Part shown: piece after piece, positions 32,269 to 40,934 of the stretch
Position numbering within the stretch: the first letter of the stretch is position 1
Layout of the letters: the number at the start of each line of letters is the position of its first letter
Source: an uncultured Porphyromonadaceae bacterium
Lineage (GTDB): Bacteria; Bacteroidota; Bacteroidia; Bacteroidales; Muribaculaceae
Reading direction: 5' to 3'
NCBI GenBank assembly: GCA_902491515.1
Contig: CABUIC010000017.1
Span: 1 to 56,874 of the forward strand
DNA length: 56,874 nucleotides
Position numbers and translations under genes: made by a program
Notes under the pieces: model-generated
Database searches by the model: none
Told to the model about the DNA's origin: nothing
Seen by the model: the letters and a program-made list of their open reading frames with translations, nothing else

Positions 32269-33456
32269 ATGAAAAAATTCTACTCAATCCTGACTTTAGC
32301 CGCCATCAGCGCCGGATTCTGTCTGGCCGCCGCCCCTGCAAGGCATGAAATCACCCTGAGCGAGAAAGTCTCCGCGCCCCGCGTACTCCCTGCCGCTCCC
32401 GCACCCCGCAGTCTCGCCGCCAAGGCCCCGGCAATGGTAGCCAAGGCCTCCGCACTCTCCGCCCCCGACATCGCCGGTAACTACATGCTTCAGGCCTACA
32501 ACGCCATTGAAGACGGCGGCTTCCAGACCCTCAGCTCCTCCGCCATCGAGTTTGTCAAAGGCGACCAGGTCAACGTCCTCGGATTCTGGGTCGGCTCCGA
32601 CGAACAGGGACGCCCCAACGGCTCCATTGCCTCCACCTATGACCAGGGCGCCGGCACCCTCACCATCCCCTGCGGCCCCATCGGCAAGTACAGCGGCAAG
32701 GACTACTACCTCTATTATCAGGACTGGAACACCTTCGAAATCATCGACAAGGACCTCGTCCTCGAGCAGGAAGGCAAAAACTTCATCTGGGCTGATCCCG
32801 CATGGGTACAGACGGGCCGCGCCAAGTTCAACTACATCATCACCGACGCGCCCCACAAAGCCGGCGACAAGGTTGAAATCGGTTTCGGCTACTTCCTTCA
32901 GGTAGAACTCAACAAGTGGAACTCCATCCAGCTCCTCGGCGACCTCTCCGACCCCACAGTCGCTCCCGCATGGACTGAAATAAGCGCCGACGGCTTCATC
33001 GTCGACAATCTCGGCGGCCTCTCCTTCGGTCTCCCTCTGAGCTTCACCGCCGACAAGGCCAACAACTCCTGCTCGGCTCCGCGCCTGCTCTACGGCGAGG
33101 ACATCGCCCTCTCCGAAGACCTCACCTCCGACGTCTACATCGCCTCCCCCGGCGGCGGCGACATCACCGGCATCTTTCAGGTGTCCGAGGAAGACGGCGT
33201 AACGTCGACAATTGTCAAAGTCAACCCCTTCTGCCTCTACTCCCCCACCGTGCCCCAGCTCGCCACCAATACAACCATCTCAACCTGCTTCCTCCAGCTC
33301 AATTTCGACCTCACATCCGGAATCGGGTCCGCCATAGTCGATGACCCCGCCGCTCCCGCCGCCTACTACAACCTTCAGGGCGTCCGCGTCGAGAACCCCC
33401 GCGGCCTCGTAATCCGCGTCCAGAACGGCAAAGCCACCAAAACCTTCGTGAAATAA
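32269..33456 (+). CDS. Secreted protein of unknown function with 'LQG-R' tail, paralogue 2
   Basis: The product has 395 residues. The signal peptide (MKKFYSILTLAAISAGFCLAA) and tail (AYYNLQGVRVENPRG...) match paralogue 1; the middle is related only loosely (both have an early N-x-x-G-x-x-x-L... segment and repeated D-rich strands). Not recognised as a named domain. The start is MKKFYS at 32269, after its own -7 box. Tandem duplication with independent promoters and terminators suggests separate regulation. Confidence 0.8.
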   Translation: MKKFYSILTLAAISAGFCLAAAPARHEITLSEKVSAPRVLPAAPAPRSLAAKAPAMVAKASALSAPDIAGNYMLQAYNAIEDGGFQTLSSSAIEFVKGDQVNVLGFWVGSDEQGRPNGSIASTYDQGAGTLTIPCGPIGKYSGKDYYLYYQDWNTFEIIDKDLVLEQEGKNFIWADPAWVQTGRAKFNYIITDAPHKAGDKVEIGFGYFLQVELNKWNSIQLLGDLSDPTVAPAWTEISADGFIVDNLGGLSFGLPLSFTADKANNSCSAPRLLYGEDIALSEDLTSDVYIASPGGGDITGIFQVSEEDGVTSTIVKVNPFCLYSPTVPQLATNTTISTCFLQLNFDLTSGIGSAIVDDPAAPAAYYNLQGVRVENPRGLVIRVQNGKATKTFVK

Positions 33457-33480
33457 ATCCCCCGCATACCCTATTCCCAA

Positions 33481-33514
33481 ATGGCCGCAGCCACAAGCCG
33501 CGGCCATTTTTTTA
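33481..33514 (+). terminator. Terminator of paralogue 2
   Basis: ATGGCCGC (33481-33488) pairs with GCGGCCAT (33500-33507), followed by seven T. Confidence 0.88.
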
Positions 33515-33537
33515 TCCATATGACACATATCCACGAA

Positions 33538-33626
33538 TTGTAGGGACGCACGGCTCGTGCGTCCTAAATAACCGGCTAAAGGCCAGCGCTTTGCAAAAAG
33601 GACGCACGAGCCGTGCGTCCCTACAA
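33538..33626. repeat. Composite palindromic element, two inverted GGACGCACG copies
   Basis: TTGTAGGGACGCACGGCTC... at the left is mirrored by ...GAGCCGTGCGTCCCTACAA at the right, around a 33-bp centre. Each arm is itself a hairpin. It accounts for part of the 317-bp gene-free stretch 33457-33773. Confidence 0.85.
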
Positions 33627-33703
33627 TATGGATATTTGCAACACCTTGCACCGAACAAGCGAAGTTGAATTTTGGCACACCTCCGCCTGAACATTCCAAT
33701 CTC

Positions 33704-33754
33704 GGGCAAAAAAATTACCATCAACGAGGCGGACGTGCCATGGCACGTCCCTAC
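33704..33754. repeat. Palindromic element, GGACGTGCC type
   Basis: Perfect 20-bp palindrome GGACGTGCCATGGCACGTCC (33731-33750), followed by CTAC and preceded by an ATTACCATCAACGAGGC flank. The flank is the reverse complement of that at 43262-43286, so both are copies of one longer element. Together with the paralogue-2 terminator and 33538-33626 this fills the gap; no gene seen. Confidence 0.85.
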
Positions 33755-33773
33755 TGCATTTATTGCCAGATTA

Positions 33774-35066
33774 TTACACCACAAACGCGCCGAGGCGCGT
33801 GGTGTAGTCGGGGGATTTCATGGCGCGGCGGATGGCGTTGACGAACTTCACGCTCTTGCCGTCGGGCGAGCGCTCGCGGTACTGCTGCGCGCCGAGCACC
33901 ACCGAGTCCGCCCCGAAGCGCCGGGCGATGGCGTCGATGGCGGCCGACACGGCATTGTCGCGGCGGCGTAGCGCCGGGTCGTACTCGAAAAGGTCCGGCT
34001 GCACAGCCGAGGCGGGAGTTATCCCCGACACCATCACCCCGGCGCGCTTGTAGTGGATGCCCTGGCGGAAAATCCCCGTGAGCACCTCCGTGGCCGTGTC
34101 GACGAGCTCGCGGGTGGTCGAGGTGGAAGTCGCAAAGCAGCGGAAGCCCTCGGCATTGTACTGCGGAAGGTCCTCCCGGAAATGGTTCGACCGGACGAAT
34201 ACATGGAGCATGGCGCAGACCGAGCCCTGCCGGCGAAGCTTCCCCGCACATCGCGCGGCATAGTTCGCCACGTGCGAGCGCAGGTCCTCGAAGTCCGTAA
34301 TCATCCCCGGAAAGCTCCGGCTCGTAACAATCGACTTCTTAGGGCGCCCTCCGAGGATATCCTCGGCGATTACCGGGCGGCCGTTGAGCTCGTCCCATGT
34401 GCGCTCGCCCGTCACGTGGAACTTCCCGCGCACCCATCCGCGCGACTGCCGGGCGAAGTCGAGGGCCGTGGAGATACCGTGATAGCCGAGCGCGCGGGCT
34501 ATGCGCCGCCCTATGCCCCAGACATCCCCCACCGCCGTCAGTTCCAGAGCCTTCTCCCTCTGCGCTTCAGTGGCTATCATGCAGCATTTCCGGTAGGCCG
34601 GATATTTCTTGGCGAACTTCGCGGCCATCTTCGCGAGAGTCTTCGTCGGAGCTATCCCGAGACTCACGGGGAGCCCGGTACAGCGCTCCACTCTCGCGCA
34701 AAGAGCCTCCCCCCAAGCCTTCAGCCCTGCGGAGTCCATGCCGTCGAGGTCGAGAAAAGCCTCGTCGATGGAATACTGGGCTACGCCCGGCGCGGCCTCG
34801 CGGAGCACGGCCATCACCCGCGCCGAGAGGTCGCCGTAGAGCGTGTAGTTCGAGGAAAAGGCCGTGATTCCGGCATCGGGATATTGCTCGAGAAGCTGGT
34901 AGTACGGCAGCCCCTCGGGAATGCCCATGGCCTTGACCTCGCGTGAACGCGCCACGACACAGCCGTCGTTGTTGCTGAGCACTACAAGGGGGCGCCCCTC
35001 GAGGTCGGGCCGGAACACCCGCTCGCAGGAGCAGAAAAAATTGTCGCAGTCGATGAGCCCTACCAT
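33774..35066 (-). CDS. umuC: Y-family DNA polymerase V catalytic subunit UmuC
   Basis: The product has 430 residues. It carries out translesion synthesis after activation by processed UmuD. Catalytic acidic residues are in GLIDCDNFF and SIDEAFLDL; LSNNDGCVVARSREVKAMG, the SLGIAPTKTLAKMAAK stretch, the helix-hairpin-helix region (GIGRRIARALGYHGI) and the UmuC-type C-terminal domain are present. It overlaps umuD by 7 bp. Family length is about 420-430. Confidence 0.96.
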   Translation of the reverse strand: MVGLIDCDNFFCSCERVFRPDLEGRPLVVLSNNDGCVVARSREVKAMGIPEGLPYYQLLEQYPDAGITAFSSNYTLYGDLSARVMAVLREAAPGVAQYSIDEAFLDLDGMDSAGLKAWGEALCARVERCTGLPVSLGIAPTKTLAKMAAKFAKKYPAYRKCCMIATEAQREKALELTAVGDVWGIGRRIARALGYHGISTALDFARQSRGWVRGKFHVTGERTWDELNGRPVIAEDILGGRPKKSIVTSRSFPGMITDFEDLRSHVANYAARCAGKLRRQGSVCAMLHVFVRSNHFREDLPQYNAEGFRCFATSTSTTRELVDTATEVLTGIFRQGIHYKRAGVMVSGITPASAVQPDLFEYDPALRRRDNAVSAAIDAIARRFGADSVVLGAQQYRERSPDGKSVKFVNAIRRAMKSPDYTTRLGAFVV

Positions 35067-35521
35067 AAGTGCGCGCCCCGCCTCCTGCGCCGGTTGGCCT
35101 TGATTGTAAACACCACCACGCCCCAGACCTTGAAATCTGCGTCAGACGCCACGGGAATGGGTCGGTAGCGGGGATTCGAGGGCATGAGCATAATGCCTCC
35201 CCCCGGCAGGAAGCGCAGACGTTTGAGGGTGAACTCGCCGTCGAGACAGCACACGGCGAGGTCGCCGTGCTCGGCCTCGAGCGAGCGGTCCACCACGAGC
35301 AGATCGCCCTCCGAGATACCCTCGCCCTCCATCGAATCGCCGGCCACACGGGCGTAGAAGGTGGATGCGGGATGCTCGACGAGCTCGCGGTTCAGGTCGA
35401 TGGATTCCGAGAGATAGTCCTGGGCCGGAGAGGGGAATCCGGCCCTCACGCCGCCGTCGGCAAAAGGCAAAGCAAGCGCAGACGCAAAGTCGGCGATAAA
35501 CAGTTGAACAGTGTTTCCCAT
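35060..35521 (-). CDS. umuD: UmuD-like S24 autopeptidase
   Basis: The product has 153 residues. Self-cleavage site Ala27-Gly28 (RAGFPSPAQDYL), nucleophile Ser63 in RVAGDSMEGEGI and general base Lys100 in EFTLKRL are all in place. RecA-stimulated cleavage would yield the form that joins UmuC. It is first in the umuDC operon. A TAATTTTG box ends 7 nt before the ATG, so the transcript is probably almost leaderless. I see no known SOS box, as Bacteroidales SOS sites are poorly defined. Confidence 0.95.
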   Translation of the reverse strand: MGNTVQLFIADFASALALPFADGGVRAGFPSPAQDYLSESIDLNRELVEHPASTFYARVAGDSMEGEGISEGDLLVVDRSLEAEHGDLAVCCLDGEFTLKRLRFLPGGGIMLMPSNPRYRPIPVASDADFKVWGVVVFTIKANRRRRRGAHLW

Positions 35522-35528
35522 ACAGATG

Positions 35529-35536
35529 CAAAATTA
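35529..35536 (-). promoter_or_regulatory. -7 box of umuDC
   Basis: TAATTTTG on the minus strand, 7 nt before the umuD ATG. Confidence 0.65.
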
Positions 35537-35628
35537 CCACCCACCCGAGCCAAAATCCCGCCCATAAAAATTAAGAGATGTTAAAAAGAGTGCCCTACGG
35601 GCGCTCGCAATGGCGCTGGTACGAAAGA

Positions 35629-35658
35629 AAAAGGACGCACGGCGGGGTGCGTCCTTTT
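35629..35658. terminator. Terminator of gdhA, repeat-derived
   Basis: AAAAGGACGCAC-GGCGGG-GTGCGTCCTTTT. The stem is built from the same GGACGCAC word as the dispersed palindromes but has A/T tails, so it works as a terminator in both directions. Confidence 0.75.
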
Positions 35659-35684
35659 GATTGGAGAATTGTGTTGTCAGCTAT

Positions 35685-37022
35685 TTAGCAGACGCCTTCG
35701 CCCATCATGGCGTGGGCTACTTTCATGAAGCCGGCGATGTTTGCGCCTTTCATGTAGTTGATGTAGCCGTCGTCCTCGACGCCGTAGCGGAGGCACTGCT
35801 CGTGGATGTCGCTCATGATGGTGTGGAGCTTCTGGTCGACTTCCTCGGCGCTCCACTGGAGGTGCATGGCGTTCTGGCTCATCTCAAGGCCGGAGGTCGC
35901 CACGCCACCGGCGTTCACGGCCTTGCCGGGGGCATAGGTCGTGCGCGACTCGATGAAGGCGTCGATGGCCTCGGGGGTGCAGCCCATGTTGGAGACTTCG
36001 GCAACCATCTCGACGCCGTTGGCCACGAGGGTCTTGGCGTCGTCGCCGTTGAGCTCGTTCTGCGTCGCGCAGGGAAGGGCAATATCCACCTTGCGCTCCC
36101 AGGGCTTGCGGCCGGGGAAGAAGGTCGAGCCGGGGAATTTCTCGGCATAGGGAGCGACAACGTCGTTGCCGCTCGCGCGGAGCTCGAGCATATAGTCGAT
36201 TTTCTCTGAATCGAGGCCGGCGGGGTCGTAGATGTATCCGTCGGGACCGGAGATGGTCACTACCTTCGCGCCGAGTTCGGTAGCCTTGAGGGCTGCGCCC
36301 CAGGCCACGTTGCCGAAGCCGGAGATTGCGACGGTCTTGCCTTTGATGTCGTCGTTCTTCTGCTTGAGCATACTCTGGACGAAGTAGAGGGCGCCAAAGC
36401 CCGTGGCCTCGGGACGGATGCGGGAGCCGCCGAACTCGAGGCCCTTGCCGGTGAAGGTGCCGTCGTGCTGGTTGACGAGGCGCTTGTACATGCCGTACAT
36501 GTAGCCGACCTCGCGGCCGCCCACGCCGATATCTCCGGCGGGCACGTCGCGGTCAGGACCGAGGTTCTTCCAGAGGCCGAGCATGAAGGCCTGGCAGAAG
36601 CGCATGATTTCGCGGTCGCTCTTGCCGCGGGGCGAGAAGTCGGAGCCGCCCTTCGCACCGCCCATGGGGAGGGTTGTGAGAGCGTTCTTGAAGGTCTGCT
36701 CGAAGCCGAGGAACTTGAGGATGGAGAGGTTTACGGAAGCATGGAAGCGGATGCCGCCCTTGTACGGGCCGATGGCGTTGTTGAACTGGACGCGGTAGCC
36801 GATGTTGTTCTGCACCTCGCCTTTGTCGTCGAGCCAGGTGACGCGGAAGGTGACGATACGGTCGGGCTCGACCATCCGTTCCACAATTTTGTTGCGTTCG
36901 AATTCGGGGTGCTGGTTGTAGATGTCCTGCACGCACATCAGTACCTCGCGGACAGCCTGGAGATACTCTTTTTCGCCGGGGTGCTTGGCCTCCAGCGACG
37001 TCATGATTGAATTGATATCCAT
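35685..37022 (-). CDS. gdhA: NADP-type glutamate dehydrogenase
   Basis: The product has 445 residues, a typical hexameric small GDH that assimilates ammonia into glutamate. Conserved parts are GPYKGGIRFHASVNLSILKFLGFEQ with the substrate lysine, the catalytic lysine in LPMGGAKGGSDF, the DVPAGDIGVGGREVGYMYG loop, the Rossmann motif ISGFGNVAWGAA and the final NIAGFMKVAHAMM. The start is MDINSIMTSL (37022); the 60-residue upstream extension would cross the promoter. It may recapture ammonia released by glycine cleavage. Confidence 0.97.
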   Translation of the reverse strand: MDINSIMTSLEAKHPGEKEYLQAVREVLMCVQDIYNQHPEFERNKIVERMVEPDRIVTFRVTWLDDKGEVQNNIGYRVQFNNAIGPYKGGIRFHASVNLSILKFLGFEQTFKNALTTLPMGGAKGGSDFSPRGKSDREIMRFCQAFMLGLWKNLGPDRDVPAGDIGVGGREVGYMYGMYKRLVNQHDGTFTGKGLEFGGSRIRPEATGFGALYFVQSMLKQKNDDIKGKTVAISGFGNVAWGAALKATELGAKVVTISGPDGYIYDPAGLDSEKIDYMLELRASGNDVVAPYAEKFPGSTFFPGRKPWERKVDIALPCATQNELNGDDAKTLVANGVEMVAEVSNMGCTPEAIDAFIESRTTYAPGKAVNAGGVATSGLEMSQNAMHLQWSAEEVDQKLHTIMSDIHEQCLRYGVEDDGYINYMKGANIAGFMKVAHAMMGEGVC

Positions 37023-37102
37023 AACGTTTCGGGGTTTGGGTTGGTATGTTTTAAGGGTTATAGACTGATTGGGGGGCGAGGCTCCCTGCGCTTCGCCCAG
37101 CA

Positions 37103-37134
37103 CAAAGATAAGCCGAAAAATCAGAGAAAACAAA
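37103..37134 (-). promoter_or_regulatory. Promoter of gdhA
   Basis: TTTG (37134-37131), 20 nt, TATCTTTG (37110-37103), exact consensus, leader about 75 nt. Confidence 0.85.
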
Positions 37135-37234
37135 TAAAATCGTAAAAACTTTTTAATACTTCCGAGGGGGCAAATGTGGACAATTATGCGTAACTTCGCC
37201 ACTTGAAAGATTTAGGAAACAATTCAAGGCAGAA

Positions 37235-38617
37235 ATGAAACTTTTCTCCAGCACACTGATATGGCTTGTGGCATTTTGCACAATGCCGTTTTTCGCCTCC
37301 GGGGAGTCGGTCCTCGGCATCGAAGGCGAGGAAGCAAGCTCGATAGGGATATACATCAAGGATATCCGCCCCGGGGTGGCCGAGAGCCGCCGCATAGTTC
37401 TGGACCACAACTCGCGTCAGGCCCTCACGCCGGCCTCCGTTCTGAAGTCCGTGACCACGGCCACGGCGCTCGAGACCCTCGGCCCCGACTTCCGATTCTC
37501 CACCGCCGTGGAGCTCCGCGGCACCCGCGCCGGCTCGACATGGCAGGGCAACCTCGTGATAAAGTCCTCGGGCGACCCCACCCTCGAGAGCGAGAACTTC
37601 AAGGAGAACAACGGCTTCTGCCGCGAGATTCTCGAGGGCCTGAAGAAGGCCGGAATCACGAAAATCACAGGCCGCGTGGTGGTCGTGCAGACCCTTTCCG
37701 ACGCCGGACCAATCCTGCAGTGGGAATGCGAGGACATCGCATGGCCCTACGGCGCCGGGCTCTTCGGCCTGAACTGGCGCGACAACATCTTCACCCTCTC
37801 CCCCGCCTCCGGAAAGACCACGCCCTACGTCCCCGACCTCCGCATCGATATCCGCAAAAGCGCCTCGGGCAACGACCTCGTGCGCGGCGTCGGAAGCGAC
37901 CGCCTCATCATCTACGCCACCAACCCAACTAACCGCAAGTGGGTGACGCGCAGCACAATGCCCGACCCCGCCGCCGTCTTCGAGGCCGAACTCCTCGGCG
38001 TGCTCCGCAAGGGAGGCATCGCCGTGGGCGACTCCGAGCAGAAAACCACCGGGAGCGACACCCTCGCCGTCTGCACCCACCGCTCGCCGCACTCGGCCGA
38101 GATTTTCCGCAGCCTGATGGTGCGCAGCGACAACCTCTTCGCCGAAGGAATGCTCCGCGCCTCCTCGCCCGGCACCTCCCGCAAAAAGGCCATAGAGCAC
38201 GAAAAGGCGCTCTGGAGCGGACGCGGCATCGACGCTAAATTCACCATCATCAACGACGGCTCGGGGCTGACGCGCGCCAACCGCATCTCCCCCCGCTTCC
38301 TCGGCGGAATCCTCGAATGGATGGCCGCGTCGCCCAACGGCGAGCTCTACTCCTCCTTCTTCCCCCGCGCGGGCCTCGAGGGAACCATGAAAGGCTTCCT
38401 GGCAAAGAGCGAGCTCGAGGGACGCCTGGCGCTCAAGACCGGAAGCGTCAGCTCCGTGCAGTGCTACGCCGGCTATCTCCTGGACAAGGACACGGCCAAG
38501 CCCACACACGTGGTCGTTGTGATGGTCAACGGCTTCTTCTGTCCGCGCAAGCAGGTGAGGCTCGCCGTCGAGCGCCTGATGCTTGAAAAATTCACAGAAC
38601 AAAAATCAGAACAATGA
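37235..38617 (+). CDS. dacB: D-alanyl-D-alanine carboxypeptidase/endopeptidase (PBP4, S13)
   Basis: The product has 460 residues. Signal peptide, then the three penicillin-binding motifs: SxxK (Ser68-Val-Leu-Lys71 in TPASVLKS), SxN in VRSDNLFAEG, and KTG in ALKTGSVSSV. It trims D-Ala or cuts D-Ala-mDAP cross-links in the periplasm. The long insertion between SxxK and SxN is typical of PBP4. It overlaps the next gene by 4 bp. Confidence 0.95.
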   Translation: MKLFSSTLIWLVAFCTMPFFASGESVLGIEGEEASSIGIYIKDIRPGVAESRRIVLDHNSRQALTPASVLKSVTTATALETLGPDFRFSTAVELRGTRAGSTWQGNLVIKSSGDPTLESENFKENNGFCREILEGLKKAGITKITGRVVVVQTLSDAGPILQWECEDIAWPYGAGLFGLNWRDNIFTLSPASGKTTPYVPDLRIDIRKSASGNDLVRGVGSDRLIIYATNPTNRKWVTRSTMPDPAAVFEAELLGVLRKGGIAVGDSEQKTTGSDTLAVCTHRSPHSAEIFRSLMVRSDNLFAEGMLRASSPGTSRKKAIEHEKALWSGRGIDAKFTIINDGSGLTRANRISPRFLGGILEWMAASPNGELYSSFFPRAGLEGTMKGFLAKSELEGRLALKTGSVSSVQCYAGYLLDKDTAKPTHVVVVMVNGFFCPRKQVRLAVERLMLEKFTEQKSEQ

Positions 38618-39216
38618 ACATGTCATACGAAATCCGCGAGCTCCTCCGCCTTAACGTGGAGATGGAGGGCCTGCTCCGGGTGCTCGCCGAGCGCGATAAC
38701 ATCCCCGCCCTCGAATCCCTGGCCGTCAAAGCCGCCGACTTCGACGCCCGGATCCGCGCCTTCCTCGACGCCGCGCGCCCCGAAATACTGAAGGAAGACG
38801 AAGCCGAAGCCACGGAGCTCCCCGACTCCTTCGACGCCGTAGAAGAGGCAGAGGGAAGTGGGACCGAAAGTCAGTTATCGAACTGTAGGGACGCACGGCC
38901 CGTGCGTCCTGACGGCCCGCAAACGCCTGAAGAGCCGGAGGAGCCGGAGATGCCCGTCACCGTAATTCAGGAGCACCCCAAAGCCGGGGGCTGCGCCGAC
39001 CTCTCCAAGACCTTTTCCATCAACGACCGCTACCTCTACTCGCGCGAACTCTTCGGAGGCAACATGCAGCGCTTCCAGGACGCCCTGGCCGGCATGTCGC
39101 GTATGCCCGACTTCGCCCACGCCCTCGAATACATGACCGGGACACTCGGCCTCGACCTCTCAATGCCCGTGGCCAAGGAATTCGCCAACCGCGTGGCCGA
39201 CAAACTGCCTAAGTAA
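38614..39216 (+). CDS. Conserved Bacteroidales protein with a repeat inserted in its linker
   Basis: The product has 200 residues: an N-terminal helical part (EIRELLRLNVEMEGLLRVL), an acidic linker, and a C-terminal domain with KTFSINDRYLYSRELFGGNMQRFQDAL, a pattern seen in many Bacteroidales proteins of unknown function. Bases 38884-38910 in the linker are a complete copy of the GGACGCACG palindromic repeat, translated in frame as LSNCRDARPVRPDG, introducing a Cys and basic residues into an otherwise acidic stretch. The start (38614 or 38620) overlaps dacB. Function unknown. Confidence 0.78.
   Translation: MNMSYEIRELLRLNVEMEGLLRVLAERDNIPALESLAVKAADFDARIRAFLDAARPEILKEDEAEATELPDSFDAVEEAEGSGTESQLSNCRDARPVRPDGPQTPEEPEEPEMPVTVIQEHPKAGGCADLSKTFSINDRYLYSRELFGGNMQRFQDALAGMSRMPDFAHALEYMTGTLGLDLSMPVAKEFANRVADKLPK
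38884..38910 (+). repeat. Palindromic repeat inside a coding region
   Basis: TGTAG then GGACGCACG-GCC-CGTGCGTCC (38889-38909). It differs from 9890-9917 in the loop (GCC rather than GCT) and keeps the reading frame open. Confidence 0.9.
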
Positions 39217-39223
39217 GAACAAT

Positions 39224-39976
39224 ATGGGCAGAATCTACATCGTACCGACCCCTGTGGGCAACCTCGAGGACATGAGCCCCCGCGCCGTGGAGGTGCTCAG
39301 GAGCGTGAAACTCATACTCGCCGAGGACACGCGCACCTCCGCCGTGCTCATGCGCCGCTTCGGAATCGACACGCCCATGGCCTCACACCACAAGTTCAAC
39401 GAGCACGCAACCGTCGGCCCGGTGCTCGACCGCGTTGAGGCCGGCGAGGACATCGCGCTCGTGAGCGACGCGGGCACCCCAGGCATCTCAGACCCCGGAT
39501 TCATGCTCTCGCGCGAGGCTCGCCGCAGAGGCGTGGAAGTGGTGACACTCCCCGGCCCGACGGCCTTCGTCCCCGCGCTCGTCAGCTCCGGGCTCCCATG
39601 CGACCGCTTCTTCTTCGAGGGCTTCCTCCCTCCGAAAAAGGGCCGCGCCTCCCGCCTCGAGGCACTTGCCGCCCTGCCCGTCACATTCGTGGTCTACGAG
39701 TCGCCCCTGCGTCTGGTGAAGACTCTCGGCCAGCTGGCCGAGGCCTGCGGAGCCGACCGTCCGGCCTCCGTCTCCCGCGAGATTTCCAAGCTCCACGAGG
39801 ACACCGTGCGCGGCACACTCGGCGAACTTGAAAAGCATTTCGCCGAAAACAATCCCCGAGGAGAGATTGTTATCGTTGTAGGACCGGCCGAAGACGACAG
39901 CCGCGCGGGCCGGAAACACCGCAACAAATACCGCCCGGACACCGGCGACGGAGATACGGACGACACCGAAGAATGA
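39224..39976 (+). CDS. rsmI: 16S rRNA 2'-O-ribose C1402 methyltransferase
   Basis: The product has 250 residues. RsmI methylates C1402 in the decoding centre. The signature runs GRIYIVPTPVGNLEDMSPRA, LAEDTRTSAVLM, SDAGTPGISDPGF, LPGPTAFVPALVSSGLP and FEGFLPPKKGR, all typical. The acidic extension after VVGPAE is variable in the family. It starts 7 bp after the previous gene, so dacB, the linker-repeat gene and rsmI probably form one unit. Confidence 0.96.
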   Translation: MGRIYIVPTPVGNLEDMSPRAVEVLRSVKLILAEDTRTSAVLMRRFGIDTPMASHHKFNEHATVGPVLDRVEAGEDIALVSDAGTPGISDPGFMLSREARRRGVEVVTLPGPTAFVPALVSSGLPCDRFFFEGFLPPKKGRASRLEALAALPVTFVVYESPLRLVKTLGQLAEACGADRPASVSREISKLHEDTVRGTLGELEKHFAENNPRGEIVIVVGPAEDDSRAGRKHRNKYRPDTGDGDTDDTEE

Positions 39977-40010
39977 ACGTTCAACCACCACAAACAAATA
40001 TCGACTATTT

Positions 40011-40880
40011 ATGAAAAAGACCTTGTTTATAGCCATCCTTGCCGCGGCAGTCGCCACGCTCGGAAGCTGTTCCGATAAGAAAGAACAGCAGCTCAAGGAA
40101 GCCCAGGAGCTCAACAACGCCACCCGCGAACAGCTCGCAACCGCTGTGGCCGACCGCGACCAGCTCCTCCAGCTCATGAACGACATCAGCGACGACATGC
40201 AGAAAATCAAGCAGATCGAAGGCGTGATGTCAAATCCCGAGGTTGCCGAGACTCCCGACCGTCAGGCCCAGCTCCGCAACGACTTCACGGCTCTCCAGCA
40301 GACTCTTCAGGACCGTCGCGAGCGCCTCGCCGAACTCGAGAAGAAGCTCAACGACTCAAACATCACGAGCTCCAACCTCAAGAAGACCATCCAGACCCTG
40401 CGCCAGCAGATCGACGACCAGGCCAATGAAATCAGCACTCTCCGCGCCTCCCTCGGCCAGGCCCGCGAGCGCATCGGACAGCTCGACGCCGCAGTCGACT
40501 CGCTCAACACCACCGTCACGGAAGTCACCGCCGCCCGCGACCAGGCTCAGGAAGAGAACACCAACCTCACCAACGAACTCAACCTCTGCTACTACGCAAT
40601 CGGCAGCGCCGGCGAACTCAAGGACCACAAGATTCTTCAGGGCGGATTCCTCCGCAAGACTAAGATCATGAAGGGCGAATTCGACCAGAGCTTCTTCACC
40701 GCCGCCGACAAGCGCACCCTCACGACCATCGACCTCAATTCCAAGAAGGCCGAAGTGATGACCAACCAGCCGGCCGACTCCTACACCATCGAAGAACGCG
40801 GCGGACGCAAAGTGCTCCGAATCACCGACCCCGCCAAGTTCTGGAGCCTCACCAACTACCTCGTTGTCAAGATTGACTAA
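40011..40880 (+). CDS. Coiled-coil lipoprotein
   Basis: The product has 289 residues. Lipoprotein signal with lipobox LGSC, then a long coiled coil (about residues 25-200) rich in Gln, Glu and Asn with heptads, ending in a small globular part (DHKILQGGFLRKTKIMKGEFDQSFF, RKVLRITDPAKFWSLTNYLVV). Similar coiled-coil lipoproteins are frequent in Bacteroidales; a spacer or scaffold role at the inner or outer membrane is a guess. A strong terminator follows. Confidence 0.8.
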   Translation: MKKTLFIAILAAAVATLGSCSDKKEQQLKEAQELNNATREQLATAVADRDQLLQLMNDISDDMQKIKQIEGVMSNPEVAETPDRQAQLRNDFTALQQTLQDRRERLAELEKKLNDSNITSSNLKKTIQTLRQQIDDQANEISTLRASLGQARERIGQLDAAVDSLNTTVTEVTAARDQAQEENTNLTNELNLCYYAIGSAGELKDHKILQGGFLRKTKIMKGEFDQSFFTAADKRTLTTIDLNSKKAEVMTNQPADSYTIEERGGRKVLRITDPAKFWSLTNYLVVKID

Positions 40881-40902
40881 GAGCACTTTTTCCGATATTC
40901 CA

Positions 40903-40933
40903 GGCCCGGAGCACCGCGCTCCGGGCCTTTTTT
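40903..40933 (+). terminator. Terminator of the coiled-coil lipoprotein gene
   Basis: GGCCCGGAGC-ACCGC-GCTCCGGGCC followed by six T; it abuts the stop of the convergent NTPase-like gene. Confidence 0.92.
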
Positions 40934-40934
40934 G

